A DNA stretch of 64,000 nt, taken from Diadema setosum. Taxonomy: Eukaryota; Echinodermata; Echinoidea; Diadematoida; Diadematidae. The position numbers were made by a program, and so were the translations under genes. The notes beneath the pieces are model-generated. The model had not been told where the DNA came from and searched no databases. It saw only the letters and a program-made list of their open reading frames with translations. Positions 13,256 through 23,323 of this stretch are shown in pieces (the first letter of the stretch is position 1; each line of letters begins with the position of its first letter). The DNA lies in the NCBI GenBank assembly GCA_033980235.1, contig CM067080.1:3271501-3335500 (forward strand), read 5' to 3'.

Positions 13256-14956
13256 GATACCATCAGTACGTACAACCCGAGACTCCACCAAATACGCGTG
13301 AGAAAGTTCACTTGAGGCGGGGTTTCACTGACTGCGTGCATAAATTATTGACGTCAGCCATACATTTCCCAATCACGATGAAGCAAAATTAGTCACATGC
13401 TCATTTGCACCTGGGCCAGGCCAGCCCACTCGGCTGAGCTGCTCCGTTGCAGATTTTCGAAAGCGCTTTTAACGGTCCCTCGCCACTGGAAAACATTGCA
13501 AAGTCTTCCAGTTATGCGAATGTATAGCTCGAAAATAGACTCGACTCGGCATTCTGCATCTTGCAAAAGCGATTCTCAACAAGTTTACTTTGGTCTCAGT
13601 AGTGATGTTATTTCCTAGTGTTTTTCCGCTCCTTTCTCCACAGAGAGTCAGAAAGTCAGAAAAAAACAACAACTAATTCATCGTCATGGTGTTAGATTTT
13701 TCTAGATTTTCCCCTCTAAGATAAGTTTACATCAGTCAGTTCAAGTTTTGTCGTGAGACGAGAAGAGTTCGCTATTCTCTCTAGGGTTTCTGGACAAAAG
13801 ACTACATGCAGGGTAGCAAATAGAATGAATCCAAAATGCCTGAAGGTAGCCCCCATCGCCTCTTAAGAGAGAGGGGAAGAGGGAGAATACATTAAAATAC
13901 AATACAATGTTTGATCAGAGCGCTTACAAAGTTACAAGAATAAAGCAAAAGATTGTTTAACTGAAAATGGAATAGTGAAAAAAAAAAACCAACGACAACA
14001 TTATGATCAATCTTAAATCCATCAGATCGCCCGCACAGTAAGGAAACACCCTATACATGTGTACACAATCAAATACTCATCATAGGCCTACATATTATAT
14101 ACATACACATGCACATAAACATTAATTGGTTGACATACATAACACCTATCCAGAGTTGAAGTTTGGACATATATGTTTTCAGAGCTTTTTTGAAAGAACT
14201 TGTGGATGCAGACTTGCTTGATAATCAAGGGGGGGGGGGGGGGGAGATTATTCCACAGCTTTGATGCAGTAACAGTGAAAGTTATCTTTGGTTATGTCAC
14301 CACTTTGATTTCGAGTAGACAGGATAAAGGAACTATAGCATTTCGTTTGTTGACAGCCATACAGCGCGAATTAATGAGAGAGAGAGAGAGAGCAGATAAA
14401 ACAATGGGTTTGTGCCTATACGCAATCATATTCTTTCAATAAGTTAATTGATCGATCTCATTAACGGAGGCAATAATGGGGCGAATTAATTTCAATGCGG
14501 CCATCAACCTGGATCTAGAGAAAAATGAAAAGGAAGAGTGGGCTTGAAAAAAGAAAAAGTTGTGCAACTCAAAAAAAAAAAAAAAAAGAAGGAAGGAAAA
14601 ATCTTTTCGAAAATGATCACGCACTCAAGGAATAAGATCAATGTTAGACTTTTTTGTCTGCAAGCAACCAATGTCATCGAACTACTCTTTAAATGGAGAT
14701 GCACATTCCCGCCTGCATGATTCTGGGTCTGACACACTCTGCACCGTCACACCACACCGTCTGGGTCTGGCACACTCTGAACTGTCACGCATTTTCACCA
14801 GGCATTCACTTGCTAACTCCCTTGGAGCTCAGTACTTGCATTTCAATAGCAGAAGACACCGCATGTTATTCTTAAAAAACAACAACAACAACAACAACAA
14901 AACAACAACCAGCAAATAAGTTTGGATGTTAAGCTATATCATAGGGATGTTTGTTG
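13256..14956. other. Intergenic stretch upstream of galactosyltransferase 2
   Basis: No gene is supported. A moderately GC-rich block (13400-13560) has overlapping short open frames on both strands but no recognisable protein. Other items: a G-run at 14230-14244, GA repeats at 14376-14390, an A-run at 14572-14587 and an AAC microsatellite at 14877-14910. Confidence 0.4.
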
Positions 14957-14958
14957 TA

Positions 14959-15215
14959 CAATTGAAAAGTTTGTTTGCAAAAACCGATAAGTCCATCTTT
15001 GCCAAATGGAGATATTTGCGATTAAAGGCCAAGAAAAATAAAGGGAATAATAAGAAAATTTTTGCTTCTTTTGACCATAACTTCTAAAATGTACCTTTAT
15101 ATGTAGTGACCGATGTATCATTTAAAAGGTATTATTTTGTACTTCGTTACAGAGACATTACTTCAAAATCTTCAAAAATGGACTTATCGGTTTTTGCAAA
15201 CAAACTCTTCAATTA
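14959..15215. mobile_element. MITE with long terminal inverted repeats, TA-flanked
   Basis: A 257-bp foldback element. The left end (AATTGAAAAGTTTGTTTGC and then AAAAACCGATAAGTCCAT) is repeated in reverse complement at the right end (ATGGACTTATCGGTTTTTGC and then AAACAAACTCTTCAATT). TA dinucleotides lie outside both ends (14957-14958 and 15216-15217). No coding capacity. The TA duplication would fit Tc1/mariner-type mobilisation (inference). Confidence 0.75.
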
Positions 15216-15700
15216 TACTTCATTTTATTTTTTATGTTTGCCTACTCCTGTTCTTTTGATTTAAAGAAATATTAATAACATTTCGGGCCTGAGGAACTAC
15301 TCTGGTTTGTATCATAAATGTTTGCATGAATGGGGTTCACGAGTTAATTCGAGGGGATTGATATTAATGTGCGAAGCTGACGTAAAAAAAAAAAAACCCC
15401 AACAACAACAATACCCATACAATTACCATATTGTCCTCATTCAAAGGGACTTAACACTAATTAGTCGGCATTTGGGGAAAATCCTAAGGTGTTATAAGGA
15501 GCTGTCTTTGCCTTTATAACATCTATTCAGGGCGGCATTACTGGGGCCTGATCTATATCTAGTCAAGTTAGTGGTAAGACGGCTTTTCATGGCGAAGATC
15601 GGAGCTGCATTAATTTTGTCAGTCATGTGTGATTGTGACTGAGCTATTATATAGGACTCCGTAGAATTCGCGCAATGGACGTAAAAGCCAACATCGCATG
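15216..15700. other. Non-coding, nothing recognised
   Basis: AT-rich sequence with an A-run followed by CAACAACAA at 15385-15410. No gene or transposon boundaries could be read. Confidence 0.35.
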
Positions 15701-15701
15701 C

Positions 15702-15868
15702 TCATGGCCGCTATACGCAGGTAGATATCCACTAAGGGATACAAAATGAGTGGCCGCTGGCCGCGTTAGGCAGGTGGCCGCCATATGACGGGTCTATAAT
15801 ACAGCAATTTCGTGCGGGGGATTTTTCATTGGTCGCTATAAGCAGGTGGCCGCTGAGACAGGTTTTAC
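15702..15868. repeat. Dispersed repeat with GGTGGCCGC motifs
   Basis: The motif GGCCGC with a following 'AGGCAGG' or 'AAGCAGG' spacer occurs about five times (CATGGCCGCTATACGCAGG, GAGTGGCCGCTGG, CAGGTGGCCGCC, CAGGTGGCCGCTGAG). The right edge runs into a TA microsatellite. It looks like the end of a dispersed repeat; its class is unknown. Confidence 0.5.
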
Positions 15869-15869
15869 T

Positions 15870-15904
15870 GTATATATATATGTATATATATATATATGTA
15901 TATG

Positions 15905-15955
<51 letters not shown>

Positions 15956-15960
15956 CATAT
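15870..15960. repeat. TA/TG microsatellite
   Basis: Uninterrupted alternating TA with occasional TG over about 90 bp. It directly follows the GGTGGCCGC repeat, so it may have grown from that element's terminal sequence. Confidence 0.9.
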
Positions 15961-16829
15961 GGTACAAAATTACAAGGGTCGACATTTACAGTGACCCAGT
16001 GGCCCAGAGTAACTGAAAACGATATCGGGCCACCAAAATTTGAGATTGAAAGATAACTGCCATGAACGGACCACCAGAGGAAAAAAGAAATCAAGAGTTA
16101 CATTTTTAGTCCTGATAATTTATGTAGACCTACATAATGAAAAAGAAAAAAAATGATATACATGTATTTATAACTAAGTGGAATTTGTGATGAAGACTAA
16201 TCAGGTTACTCGTAGTCGAGGGGTTTTTCATCTGCATGAGTAGAATCTTACGTCTGTGATGAAAAGTTGCTACCTATGGGAGACAGTGGGGAGCAGTAAG
16301 TAATTTGACAAAAGTAGCGACAGCTCTCTTATAGAAAAGAATAGATGTACAATGTTTACTCGCTGCAAAAGAAGCTTACCCAAGTGGATACAGCAATTGA
16401 ATACAGTACTGAAAGTTCGAAGAGACTTTCAAGGCTTTTTGCTCAACGCTGCATTGTCCACGCCCAATTACGTCATACCTCCTTGGTCATTATTATGCCG
16501 CTGATACAGTATGTTGTGGTTCTAAGAGAGCAGCCCGTATGCGTTATCATGCAGTATACTTGTACAAATAGAAAGTTAACTTTCGCTCTTCACAGAAAAT
16601 GTGTTAAGACATCACATACAATCTCTCTCAGGTATTCCTGAACCGGTATACTATTGTTGAACATGTTGTTTTCATCTCCGCGCAAACACACAAACAACTT
16701 ATGAAACACACACCATGGAAATGAAAGGGGAGACATGTTATCATTAAGAGCGTCCTTCTGGGAGTACTGCACACTGTGCAGCCGACATTAAGTTACGATG
16801 ATTTCTGTTTAAAAAAAAAAAAAAAATCC
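15961..16829. other. Non-coding, nothing recognised
   Basis: No supported gene. The segment around 15990-16075 (GGGCCACCAAAATTTGAG) resembles a segment near 61140-61290 (GATTTGGGTGGCC), hinting at a dispersed repeat. A poly(A) run at 16811-16826 immediately precedes the LINE fragment. Confidence 0.35.
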
Positions 16830-16839
16830 TACCATCTTA

Positions 16840-18423
16840 GTGAAAGAGTGTGCTACAGTTTTCGCACCTATAATAGCCATCATTGTTAATTTGAGTCTTC
16901 AGCAGGCATCAGTCCCAGTCTCATTGAAGTTGGCTTACATTTACCCTTTGTTAAAGAAGCCATCTCTTGATCCTGAGGCTCTGCAGCATTACCGGCCTGT
17001 ATCGAACCTTCCATTTTTGTCCAAGATCCTTGAGCGTGTTGTCTTTTCACGATTATCAGACTATCTGCTGGAGAATAATCTCTTAGATAACCGTCAGTCA
17101 GCATATCGGCCGCATTACTAGTTAACTTATCCAATGATATTTTGAGAGATATGGATGATGGAAAAATTACTGTTCTCTTACTGCTTGATTTATCATCAGC
17201 ATTTGATACTGTTAATCATACGATTCTGGTGAATACTTTGAAGTCATTAGGTGTTGATGGTAAAGCTCTTGAATGGTTCAAGTCATACTTATCTGAAAGG
17301 TTTCAGGTTGTTTGTGTTAATAATGCAAAATCTGATCCTGCTCCATTAGACTGTGGTGTCCCACAATGATCTGTCGGGGGCCCAACGCTTTTTTCGATTT
17401 ATCTGACTGGTTTGAAAGAGATTTTACATTGTCACTTTTTTTTTTTTTTTAACTATCATTCTTGTGCTGATGATATCCAAATATATACATCATTTCTACC
17501 TACCCAAACCAATGTCGTTGACATCATTCAGAAACTTGAGGCTTGCATCCATGATATCAAAAAGTGGATGAGCTCGCATTCATTGAAGTTAAATCAGGAA
17601 AAGTCAGAGTTGTTATTTATTGGTTCCAAGGTTCTACTTGACAAGGTTAGTCTTCCTTCTTTAACGGTTGGCAATGATGTGGTTATTGCTCCATCTAAAT
17701 CATGTAGAAATCTTGGAGTATTATTTGATTCTACAATGTCCATGTCTGTTCAGGGCCCTGTTTTATGAAGAGTTAAAATTGATTATAAAGTTGATTTCTA
17801 TGATAAGTCTATGGCAGCCTGTGTGTTGAGGAAATTTAAAATCGATTTTATCTTTTGATAAAACAGGGCCCAGATCTCTGCTGTCTGTAAATCCGTGAGA
17901 TATCAGTTACGCAATTTGGGCATTATTCGCAAGTATTTAACTCGTTCAGCCACAGAAAAAATAGTTCATGCTCTTATATCATCCCGACTTGACTTTGGTA
18001 ATGCACTCCTATTTCAGCTACCACAATCTCAACTTTCACGGTTACAAAAATTGCAAAATTCAGCAGCCCGCATTGTTACCCTTACCAGGAGAAATACTCA
18101 CATTACCCCTGTTTTGTCCTCATTGCATTGGTTATCTGTTGAATCTCGTATTGTATTTAAACTATTACTATTTGTTTTTCATTGCATACACGGATCTGCC
18201 CCAGAGTACAATGTTAATTTACTGACATTTTAATCATTTTAAGGTCATCCGATTGTAGATTGCTTGTTGTTCCAAAAACGAAGAAATCATGGGGGATCGG
18301 TCATTTGCACATGCTGGACCTTACCTGTGGAATCAGTTGCCTCAAGCTATCCGTCATATTTCGAATGTTGACTCATTTAAAGTTGCCCTCAAGACTCATT
18401 TGTTCATGACCATTTTCCAGTAG
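16840..18423 (+). pseudogene. Reverse transcriptase pseudogene of the LINE
   Basis: Pieces of one reverse transcriptase lie in several frames: 16840-17121, 17142-17369, 17412-17768, 17895-18233 and 18289-18423. The first break, at 17119, is a stop plus a frame change with a few residues missing after the YRPHY block. The second is a stop after CGVPQ where the family normally has CGVPQGS. A poly(T) run at 17438-17451 disrupts the segment before the active-site block, and a 117-bp MITE sits at 17754-17870. Typical L2 proteins are continuous over this region and carry an N-terminal endonuclease that is absent here. No activity is expected. Confidence 0.9.
17754..17870. mobile_element. 117-bp MITE inserted in the LINE, 3-bp target duplication CAG
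   Basis: The left end GGCCCTGTTTTAT and the right end ATAAAACAGGGCC are perfect inverted repeats; similarity continues inward (AAAATTGATT against AAATCGATTTTA). CAG lies on both sides (17751-17753 and 17871-17873). Removing the insert and one CAG restores a continuous LINE reading (SVQ then ISAVCKS), which fixes the insertion point. The element at 38750-38906 has similar ends and a 3-bp duplication. Superfamily not resolved; PIF/Harbinger and Zator both make 3-bp duplications. Confidence 0.9.
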
Positions 18424-18600
18424 AATTATTGATGTATATTTTTTCATTATCATTATTGTTTTACTCATTTTCATGTGCATGTTTGTGTAAGGATTTTTGT
18501 ATTTCATAACTTACTTCTTCTACTGCGCCTTGAGCACGTTAACTATGTGGAACTGGCGCATTATAAGTACCCTGTATTATTATTAAATCAAAACAAAACA

Positions 18601-18614
18601 CACACATACACTCA

Positions 18615-18649
<35 letters not shown>
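18601..18649. repeat. CA microsatellite
   Basis: A (CA)n tract about 50 bp long lies just downstream of the LINE tail. Confidence 0.95.
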
Positions 18650-18650
<1 letters not shown>

Positions 18651-19293
18651 AAACAACACACAAACACGGCATACCGACATGAAGATTCTACAAGCAAAAC
18701 AAAACAAAAGAATAACAGACAGTACCTTTCCAATAAATCAAGCAGGGATATATTTCAGAAATTATATTTTTTATTTCAACATTTTACACAAATCCTGTAT
18801 GATTTTAACCAATCTAGGCGATTTTTCCTCCCTTGTTAAAACTCACGAAATGATCTTTATGACAAGAACTAATATTATGATCGAGTTATTAATTTGAGAG
18901 AAAATTTGAAGTAATGTCTCTAAGTTGGGCTTAACAACAGTAAAATTAGCTATTATCGGATACGAGCTGGTCATTTTTGTTGAATTTTATGTTTTCACTT
19001 GTTTGGGGGTAAGAAAATATTGTGCATACTAGCAACCTATAGTCTACTGATAGATTTTTTTTTCTCGTTCTTTTTACTTGATACTACGAAAAGCAACAAT
19101 ATGTCATCGCGCGGTTTGAAAGTATCAATGACCTGTTTGTCAATGTTACAGTGAGAAAATAAACACAGATAAAACATAAGAGTAAAAATAAGCACTCAAC
19201 CTGTCTTTATAATTCGATGAAAGAACGGTAAAGGGGTATATTGATAGCTGTCAAAAACACCTGTGCACCCGAGATGGGTACACGTCATTAATT
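18650..19293. other. Non-coding, nothing recognised
   Basis: AT-rich sequence with no supported gene. It spans the end of the LINE region to the start of a foldback repeat. Confidence 0.35.
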
Positions 19294-19610
19294 CGACACC
19301 CACGAGTCATACAGCCCATAAGCTCGACACAAAAGGCGAAAAATTAAGGCCCATTAGACTGACACAAAGTCATTAAAACCCGTCATGTAATGTCGAGTTC
19401 GTGTTTTTTTTTTCTTCATTTTTTTTTTTTTTTTTTTTGCCAAGGGTCGAACTTGTGGGCCTTGTTCGCCCACTGGCAGACTCATGGGACTTATATCAGC
19501 TGTATATGCCTTGTGTCGAGCTCATGGACTATATGACACGTAGGCTGTATATTTCACGGACCTTTATTTTAATGTCAAACTCGTGGGCCGTATGACTCGT
19601 GGGTGTCGGT
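19294..19610. repeat. Foldback repeat with TCGACAC / CTCGTGGG motifs
   Basis: The outer left block CGACACCCACGAGTCATAC is matched in reverse complement by GTATGACTCGTGGGTGTCG near the right end. Inside, the unit 'TCGA(C/G)...(A/G)TGG(A/G)C' recurs roughly every 40-50 bp on both arms (GTCGAGTTCGTG, GTCGAACTTGTGGGC, GTCGAGCTCATGG, GTCAAACTCGTGGGC). A poly(T) run at 19419-19438 marks the centre. It appears to be a non-autonomous foldback element built of short subrepeats; class unknown. Confidence 0.65.
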
Positions 19611-19930
19611 CTCGTGGGATGACCCCCTCCCCGATGACGTAATGATAATCATCTCCTAAACCTTTTCCAATTGTTTGTGCACCATCCTTAAATGATCTTT
19701 GCCATTTTTATGAAATTCGTTTGAGAAGACGATATCATAAAAATGACGCCCATTTAAACAAATAACGACAAAAACACATTTGATATCTACTCTCGTTGAT
19801 CCAAAACATGTGTTTCAAGGTTACTGTGATACAATGTCGTAACAATCTCAGTCTCATATGTTGGCTTTTTTTATTTCGTTTTCATTCAACTCATTATTTT
19901 CGACACATTTCCGCGGCCAGTCGCACCTTA

Positions 19931-20099
19931 CAGGGGCGGATCCAGGAATTCCGTAAAGAGGGGGCGTGTTTACAAAATTAAAGGGGGGGGGGGGGGCGCA
20001 CGCACCCCTCCCCCCATTTTTTTCTTTTTATTTCTTTTGTTTCAACAAAAAATAAAGGGGGGCGTGCGCCGGTTGCGGTCCTCCCTGGATCCGCCCCTG
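19931..20099. mobile_element. hAT-like MITE adjoining the stop codon of galactosyltransferase 3
   Basis: A 169-bp element with perfect 16-bp terminal inverted repeats (CAGGGGCGGATCCAGG and its complement). CCTTA flanks both sides (19926-19930 and 20100-20104). The right-hand CCTTA contains the complement of the TAA stop of the minus-strand gene at 20102-21289, so the insertion lies 2 bp after that stop. The interior is poly(G), poly(C) and T-rich sequence. CAGGGG-type ends suggest hAT; the 5-bp duplication is shorter than the canonical 8 but is repeated by the element at 30816-30951. Confidence 0.88.
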
Positions 20100-20101
20100 C
20101 C

Positions 20102-21289
20102 TTAAAAAAGACCCCTTTTCCAAACAAAAAGCATAGCTTTTGGTTTCAAGTTTGTGACTGCCACGTGCTTTTTAATCTTTGGCACTGGGTCGACACCCCG
20201 TGGCAAGCGCGGGAGCAAGAAGCGGCCCAACGATTTCAGATGAATTTTTGCTCTTTGCAAGCAAAATCCTACGAACACATCCTCCCATGGGAACAGAGGT
20301 AAAGTGATTGCTACTCTATACACCTTTTCCGCCACGTCTGTGGTCATTAAATATGCTGGTCCATCCAAGTAATTTGGGTACCTTTCCTTGGGATAGAACG
20401 CCTCAGAAATGTAAAATTTTCGCCTGATGTTGCGGACGACCTTTGGCGACACCCGAATTTTGCCGCCGGCGAAATTGGAGTACGGTGACAATCTTCCGAG
20501 GGTCTCGAGCAATCTCCTTTGATTGATCTCCGTGTCATCGTCGATCTTCATGACGAAGTGGGCGTGTCGACAGTGGTTCGTCACCCACTTCAACCCCATG
20601 ACCGTCTTACGCGTCAGGTTCATGTAGCTGTCGACGAAGTCCTCCTGCACGATATCATGGTGGCGATCGAACTCGACGTCGATCTCCTTTTGCAAGCTGG
20701 CATTCGCTACAGAGCCAACAAGAAACACGGCTCTCGTGCCCAGGTTACCAGCTGTTTCCCATTCGCTGGTATTGCCGTAAGTCCCGCGTATGATCTGTCG
20801 CCGCTCGAAATTTTGAGGAGCCGAAAGCACGACGAAGACTATGGTGATGTTTGGCTCTCTTTCACTTTCAAAACAAATGCCTTCTGGATTGTGCATTACT
20901 TCATATTTATGAGGGTCGACTACTTCTTGATGATAATCGCCTTTTGGTGGTTTCATCATTTCTTGACCAGCCGCCCCTGAGTTGTGGCTTGGATTGATCT
21001 GCGGCGAACTAGGTTGTTTACCTCCGATAGCATGTGGGACAGGTCGCCTTATGGCGCTTCTTTCTCTGACAAGGGATCCTGGGTCGATTAATAAGCTGGA
21101 GTTTTGAAAACAGCAAGTCTCTAGCTCTCTCACGGTGGGTCTCAGAGGTGATGTATAGCATGTCAGGTGATCGCAGTATCGATCGATAATCCAGTTGTTC
21201 ATCGTGCGAGCGTAGAGAACAATGAGGAGTAGAGTGGCCAAGAGGAGGGTGCACAGGCCAGAGTACTTAACTGATGGCACCTGTGTCAT
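20102..21289 (-). CDS. Beta-1,3-galactosyltransferase-like (GT31), paralogue 3
   Basis: A single-exon, 395-aa type II membrane glycosyltransferase and the most diverged of the three paralogues. Starts at a true ATG. Hydrophobic anchor at about residues 10-27 (GLCTLLLATLLLIVLYA), a stem unrelated in detail to copies 1 and 2 and with extra cysteines (39-60), then the GT31 domain: RRQIIRGTYG at 163-172, VFLVGS, MKIDDDT with DDD at 250-252, YPNYLDGPAYLMTTD, and WEDVFVGFCL with E336-D337. The block from about 212 to 241, around the DFVDSYMNLTRKTVMGLKW core, differs from paralogue 1 at only one of 30 residues. The protein ends one residue short of the others, at FVWKRGLF. A MITE lies 2 bp beyond the stop, so the 3' UTR must contain or be truncated by it. 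Role: probable Golgi beta-1,3-glycosyl transfer; donor and acceptor unknown. Confidence 0.9.
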   Translation of the reverse strand: MTQVPSVKYSGLCTLLLATLLLIVLYARTMNNWIIDRYCDHLTCYTSPLRPTVRELETCCFQNSSLLIDPGSLVRERSAIRRPVPHAIGGKQPSSPQINPSHNSGAAGQEMMKPPKGDYHQEVVDPHKYEVMHNPEGICFESEREPNITIVFVVLSAPQNFERRQIIRGTYGNTSEWETAGNLGTRAVFLVGSVANASLQKEIDVEFDRHHDIVQEDFVDSYMNLTRKTVMGLKWVTNHCRHAHFVMKIDDDTEINQRRLLETLGRLSPYSNFAGGKIRVSPKVVRNIRRKFYISEAFYPKERYPNYLDGPAYLMTTDVAEKVYRVAITLPLFPWEDVFVGFCLQRAKIHLKSLGRFLLPRLPRGVDPVPKIKKHVAVTNLKPKAMLFVWKRGLF

Positions 21290-22335
21290 GGTGCGTGTTC
21301 ACATGGTGTCCATGGAGGGCATATGGGGCACCTGTTAGATGCAATAACTTCTTCAATTAATATTTCAGATCGCGAGATGAATCCCTGTATAACATTTGCT
21401 GTTATTGTTCTTGCTCCTTGTTCATGTAGCGATGTCGAGAACGGTAGATTGAACGAATTGTTCATTGACAGACCAAGGCACATCCGCTGGGCAAGTTCGA
21501 AGGATCCATCGGGTAATCTGTGACGACTGAACGTGTTGCAGGCAGTTCTTGTCAATGTATCCTCCCTCGTGCTTTCCGATGCACTGTAGCAGTGATATTG
21601 TGTGATGGTTCTTTCTCCAAGAGTAAAGAGAAGAAGGTGAAATGGCTTTAAAGTTTTTGAAATCAAACGCAGCAGGGGTGAAAGCCTCGACCCTTTCATT
21701 GATGAAATACAGGGCTCTACTATGCTTAAGCTGCACCCGACTCTTCCTCCTCCCGTTATTGATTGCTCAGAGATGCATAAAAAAGAGAAAGGAAATAGAC
21801 TTAATAGGCAACGTTAGCGACTCTTCCCCCAGCCACAAAATACACACACCATTTTCTCAGTTGAACGCAGTCACATTCACCGATCAATCACTTATAAGCA
21901 ATATTTCTGACTAAACTCTGATTTTGCTTCACGTCTGGAGCCGTTCTTTGATTTGATCAGTAATACTTGATTTCAACAAAACATATTCATAACAACGGAA
22001 TTGAATTTTTACATGTTCAATACACAAACCTGCACTTTTCATTTCGAATCTCACTTATGTGGTTTGTACAGCACGAACAAACTGGCCCACAGAAAACAAG
22101 AACAGATTAAAGTTCTTAGGATGCCAAATCGAGCCAAAAGCCATTATTATATACATTATAATAATGATAACACCTAGTGTTGATATGAAATACAGTATCA
22201 TGCAAGTCACCATCTGAATAATATATTCCTTGATGGGAATGTGATATGAAAACGTTGATAGACTGCCATATTGACAATCCTAAAGGCCTACGTTGAAACC
22301 AAATAAAGTGATAATATACACAAAACAGTGGCAAT
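21290..22335. other. Upstream region of galactosyltransferase 3, non-coding
   Basis: No gene is supported; open frames on both strands (about 21286-21914) are short, overlapping and unlike known proteins. The promoter of the minus-strand gene should lie here, but no clear motif is visible. Confidence 0.4.
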
Positions 22336-22339
22336 TCGG

Positions 22340-22495
22340 GTGACGTTATTCAGAAGGTTCGTGATTCCGAAGGTTCGCTAATCCGAAAATGACATAAGTT
22401 TCGTCAATCCAAAGGCTCGTTAATCCAAAGATGATAATGTTTGTTATTCCGAAGGTTATCCTATCCGAAATGAATAAGGTTCGTTAGTCGGAGAA
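22340..22495. repeat. Degenerate tandem repeat, CCGAAGGTTCGTTATT type
   Basis: The unit 'ATTCCGAAGGTTCG' recurs in degenerate form six or seven times (TTCAGAAGGTTCGTGATTCC, ATCCAAAGGCTCGTTAATCC, TTATTCCGAAGGTTATCC, AAGGTTCGTTAGTCGG). A second unit, AAAATGA or AGATGATAA, alternates with it. No gene is present. Confidence 0.75.
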
Positions 22496-22555
22496 TGGAA
22501 AGAAGGTGCGTACTGATCTGAATTAACAACCTTATTTCTCTTTCGTAGATCACTA

Positions 22556-22580
22556 CAAAAAAAAAAAAAAAAAAAAAAAA
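22556..22580. repeat. Poly(A) tract
   Basis: About 25 uninterrupted A residues with no retroelement recognisable beside them. Confidence 0.9.
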
Positions 22581-22804
22581 TCACTTTCTGGGTCGCAACG
22601 TAACATAAAATAAGCAAAATAAAATCAGGTGGTTCCGTCAACCTTGCCATTGTGCGCAACACTGATAGCATCCATTAGACGAATGCTTAAAATTTAATGT
22701 TATACATCCGTTCCACAGAGATTTTTTCTCATCGGTCATTCGTTGGAAGCAAAGTTTTTGCTTTGTTTTGTGTTGTTGTTGTTTTTTTTTTTTAATGCTT
22801 TAAG

Positions 22805-23320
22805 GTCGGAGTGTATCGGATCGCAGTCTGATGAATCCGATTTGTGTTGGTCAACGAGATCAGGTCAGTGTCAGACCCGTCGGGCGTGATCCAATGAGGC
22901 GAGATCGTCGGACACTGTCGGATGATGGAAAAAAAAAACTCGATCAGAGCTTAGTTCGCCAGCCATCGGACGTCAATTTCCAGTCGCAAGTCCAGTCAGT
23001 GTCGAATAAGTGTCGCGTCGCTCCGATAAGTGTCAAGTCAATCTGATGTGTGTTAGACTGGTGTTGTGCGACTGTCGGGTGTGTCCAGCCGACGTCCTAT
23101 GACAGTCTGTTGAGTATACCCAGGGAGGTGAGATCACCTCCCTGGTATACCCGACGATTAAAAGTCATCGGACGGGTTAACTTGAGCCCTGGCTCTAGGG
23201 ATCTTCTGTCGTTGGTATCACCCTCGGTGAGCATTGGGGCGAGTCTCTGGAGGTTGTCAGATCAGATTTCATCGGAACTCATCGGAGAGCGCCAAAATTT
23301 TAACATTTGGGGGATCAGAT
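22805..23320. repeat. TCGGA/GTCGG-rich repeat block
   Basis: Over 500 bp the words ATCGGA, GTCGGA, TCGTCGG and AGTGTC recur irregularly on both strands, for example GGTCGGAGTGTATCGGATCG and CATCGGAACTCATCGGAGAG. Local GC is well above its surroundings. No reading frame is convincing. It is probably the interior of a decayed transposon or a degenerate satellite. A 17-bp-arm palindrome between direct repeats lies inside at 23114-23152. Confidence 0.5.
23114..23152. repeat. Palindromic insert between 8-bp direct repeats
   Basis: GTATACCC occurs at 23114-23121 and 23145-23152. Between them is AGGGAGGTGA, a GA loop, and TCACCTCCCTG. Counting part of the flanks, the arms pair over about 17 bp with a single bulge. 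The layout matches the larger structures at 25429-25505 and 42645-42734. Confidence 0.7.
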
Positions 23321-23323
23321 GAA

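Larger units (their letters stand above)
16830..18590 (+). mobile_element. Decayed L2/CR1-group LINE retrotransposon, 5'-truncated
   Basis: A non-LTR retrotransposon fragment covering the reverse transcriptase region to the 3' tail. In order: a pre-RT/finger block (LLKKPSLDPEALQHYRPVSN), a palm block (LLDLSSAFDTVNHTIL), CGVPQ, the catalytic YxDD-equivalent seen as CADDIQIY, the thumb-like LRNLGIIRKYL and HALISSRLDFGNAL, and a C-terminal GDRSFAHAGPYLWNQLP. The end GGCGCATTATAAGTACCCTG followed by ATTATTATT is the usual L2-type tail. The element lacks its 5' end and endonuclease and is interrupted by frameshifts, stops and an inserted MITE, so it is dead. Confidence 0.9.

Noticed and set aside
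13256..13291. N-terminal extension of galactosyltransferase 2 (12 codons)
   Set aside because: It also begins at TTG; the first ATG is at 13255.
14226..14244. Functional role for the isolated G-run
   Set aside because: Single homopolymers of this kind are frequent across the window and carry no independent evidence of function.
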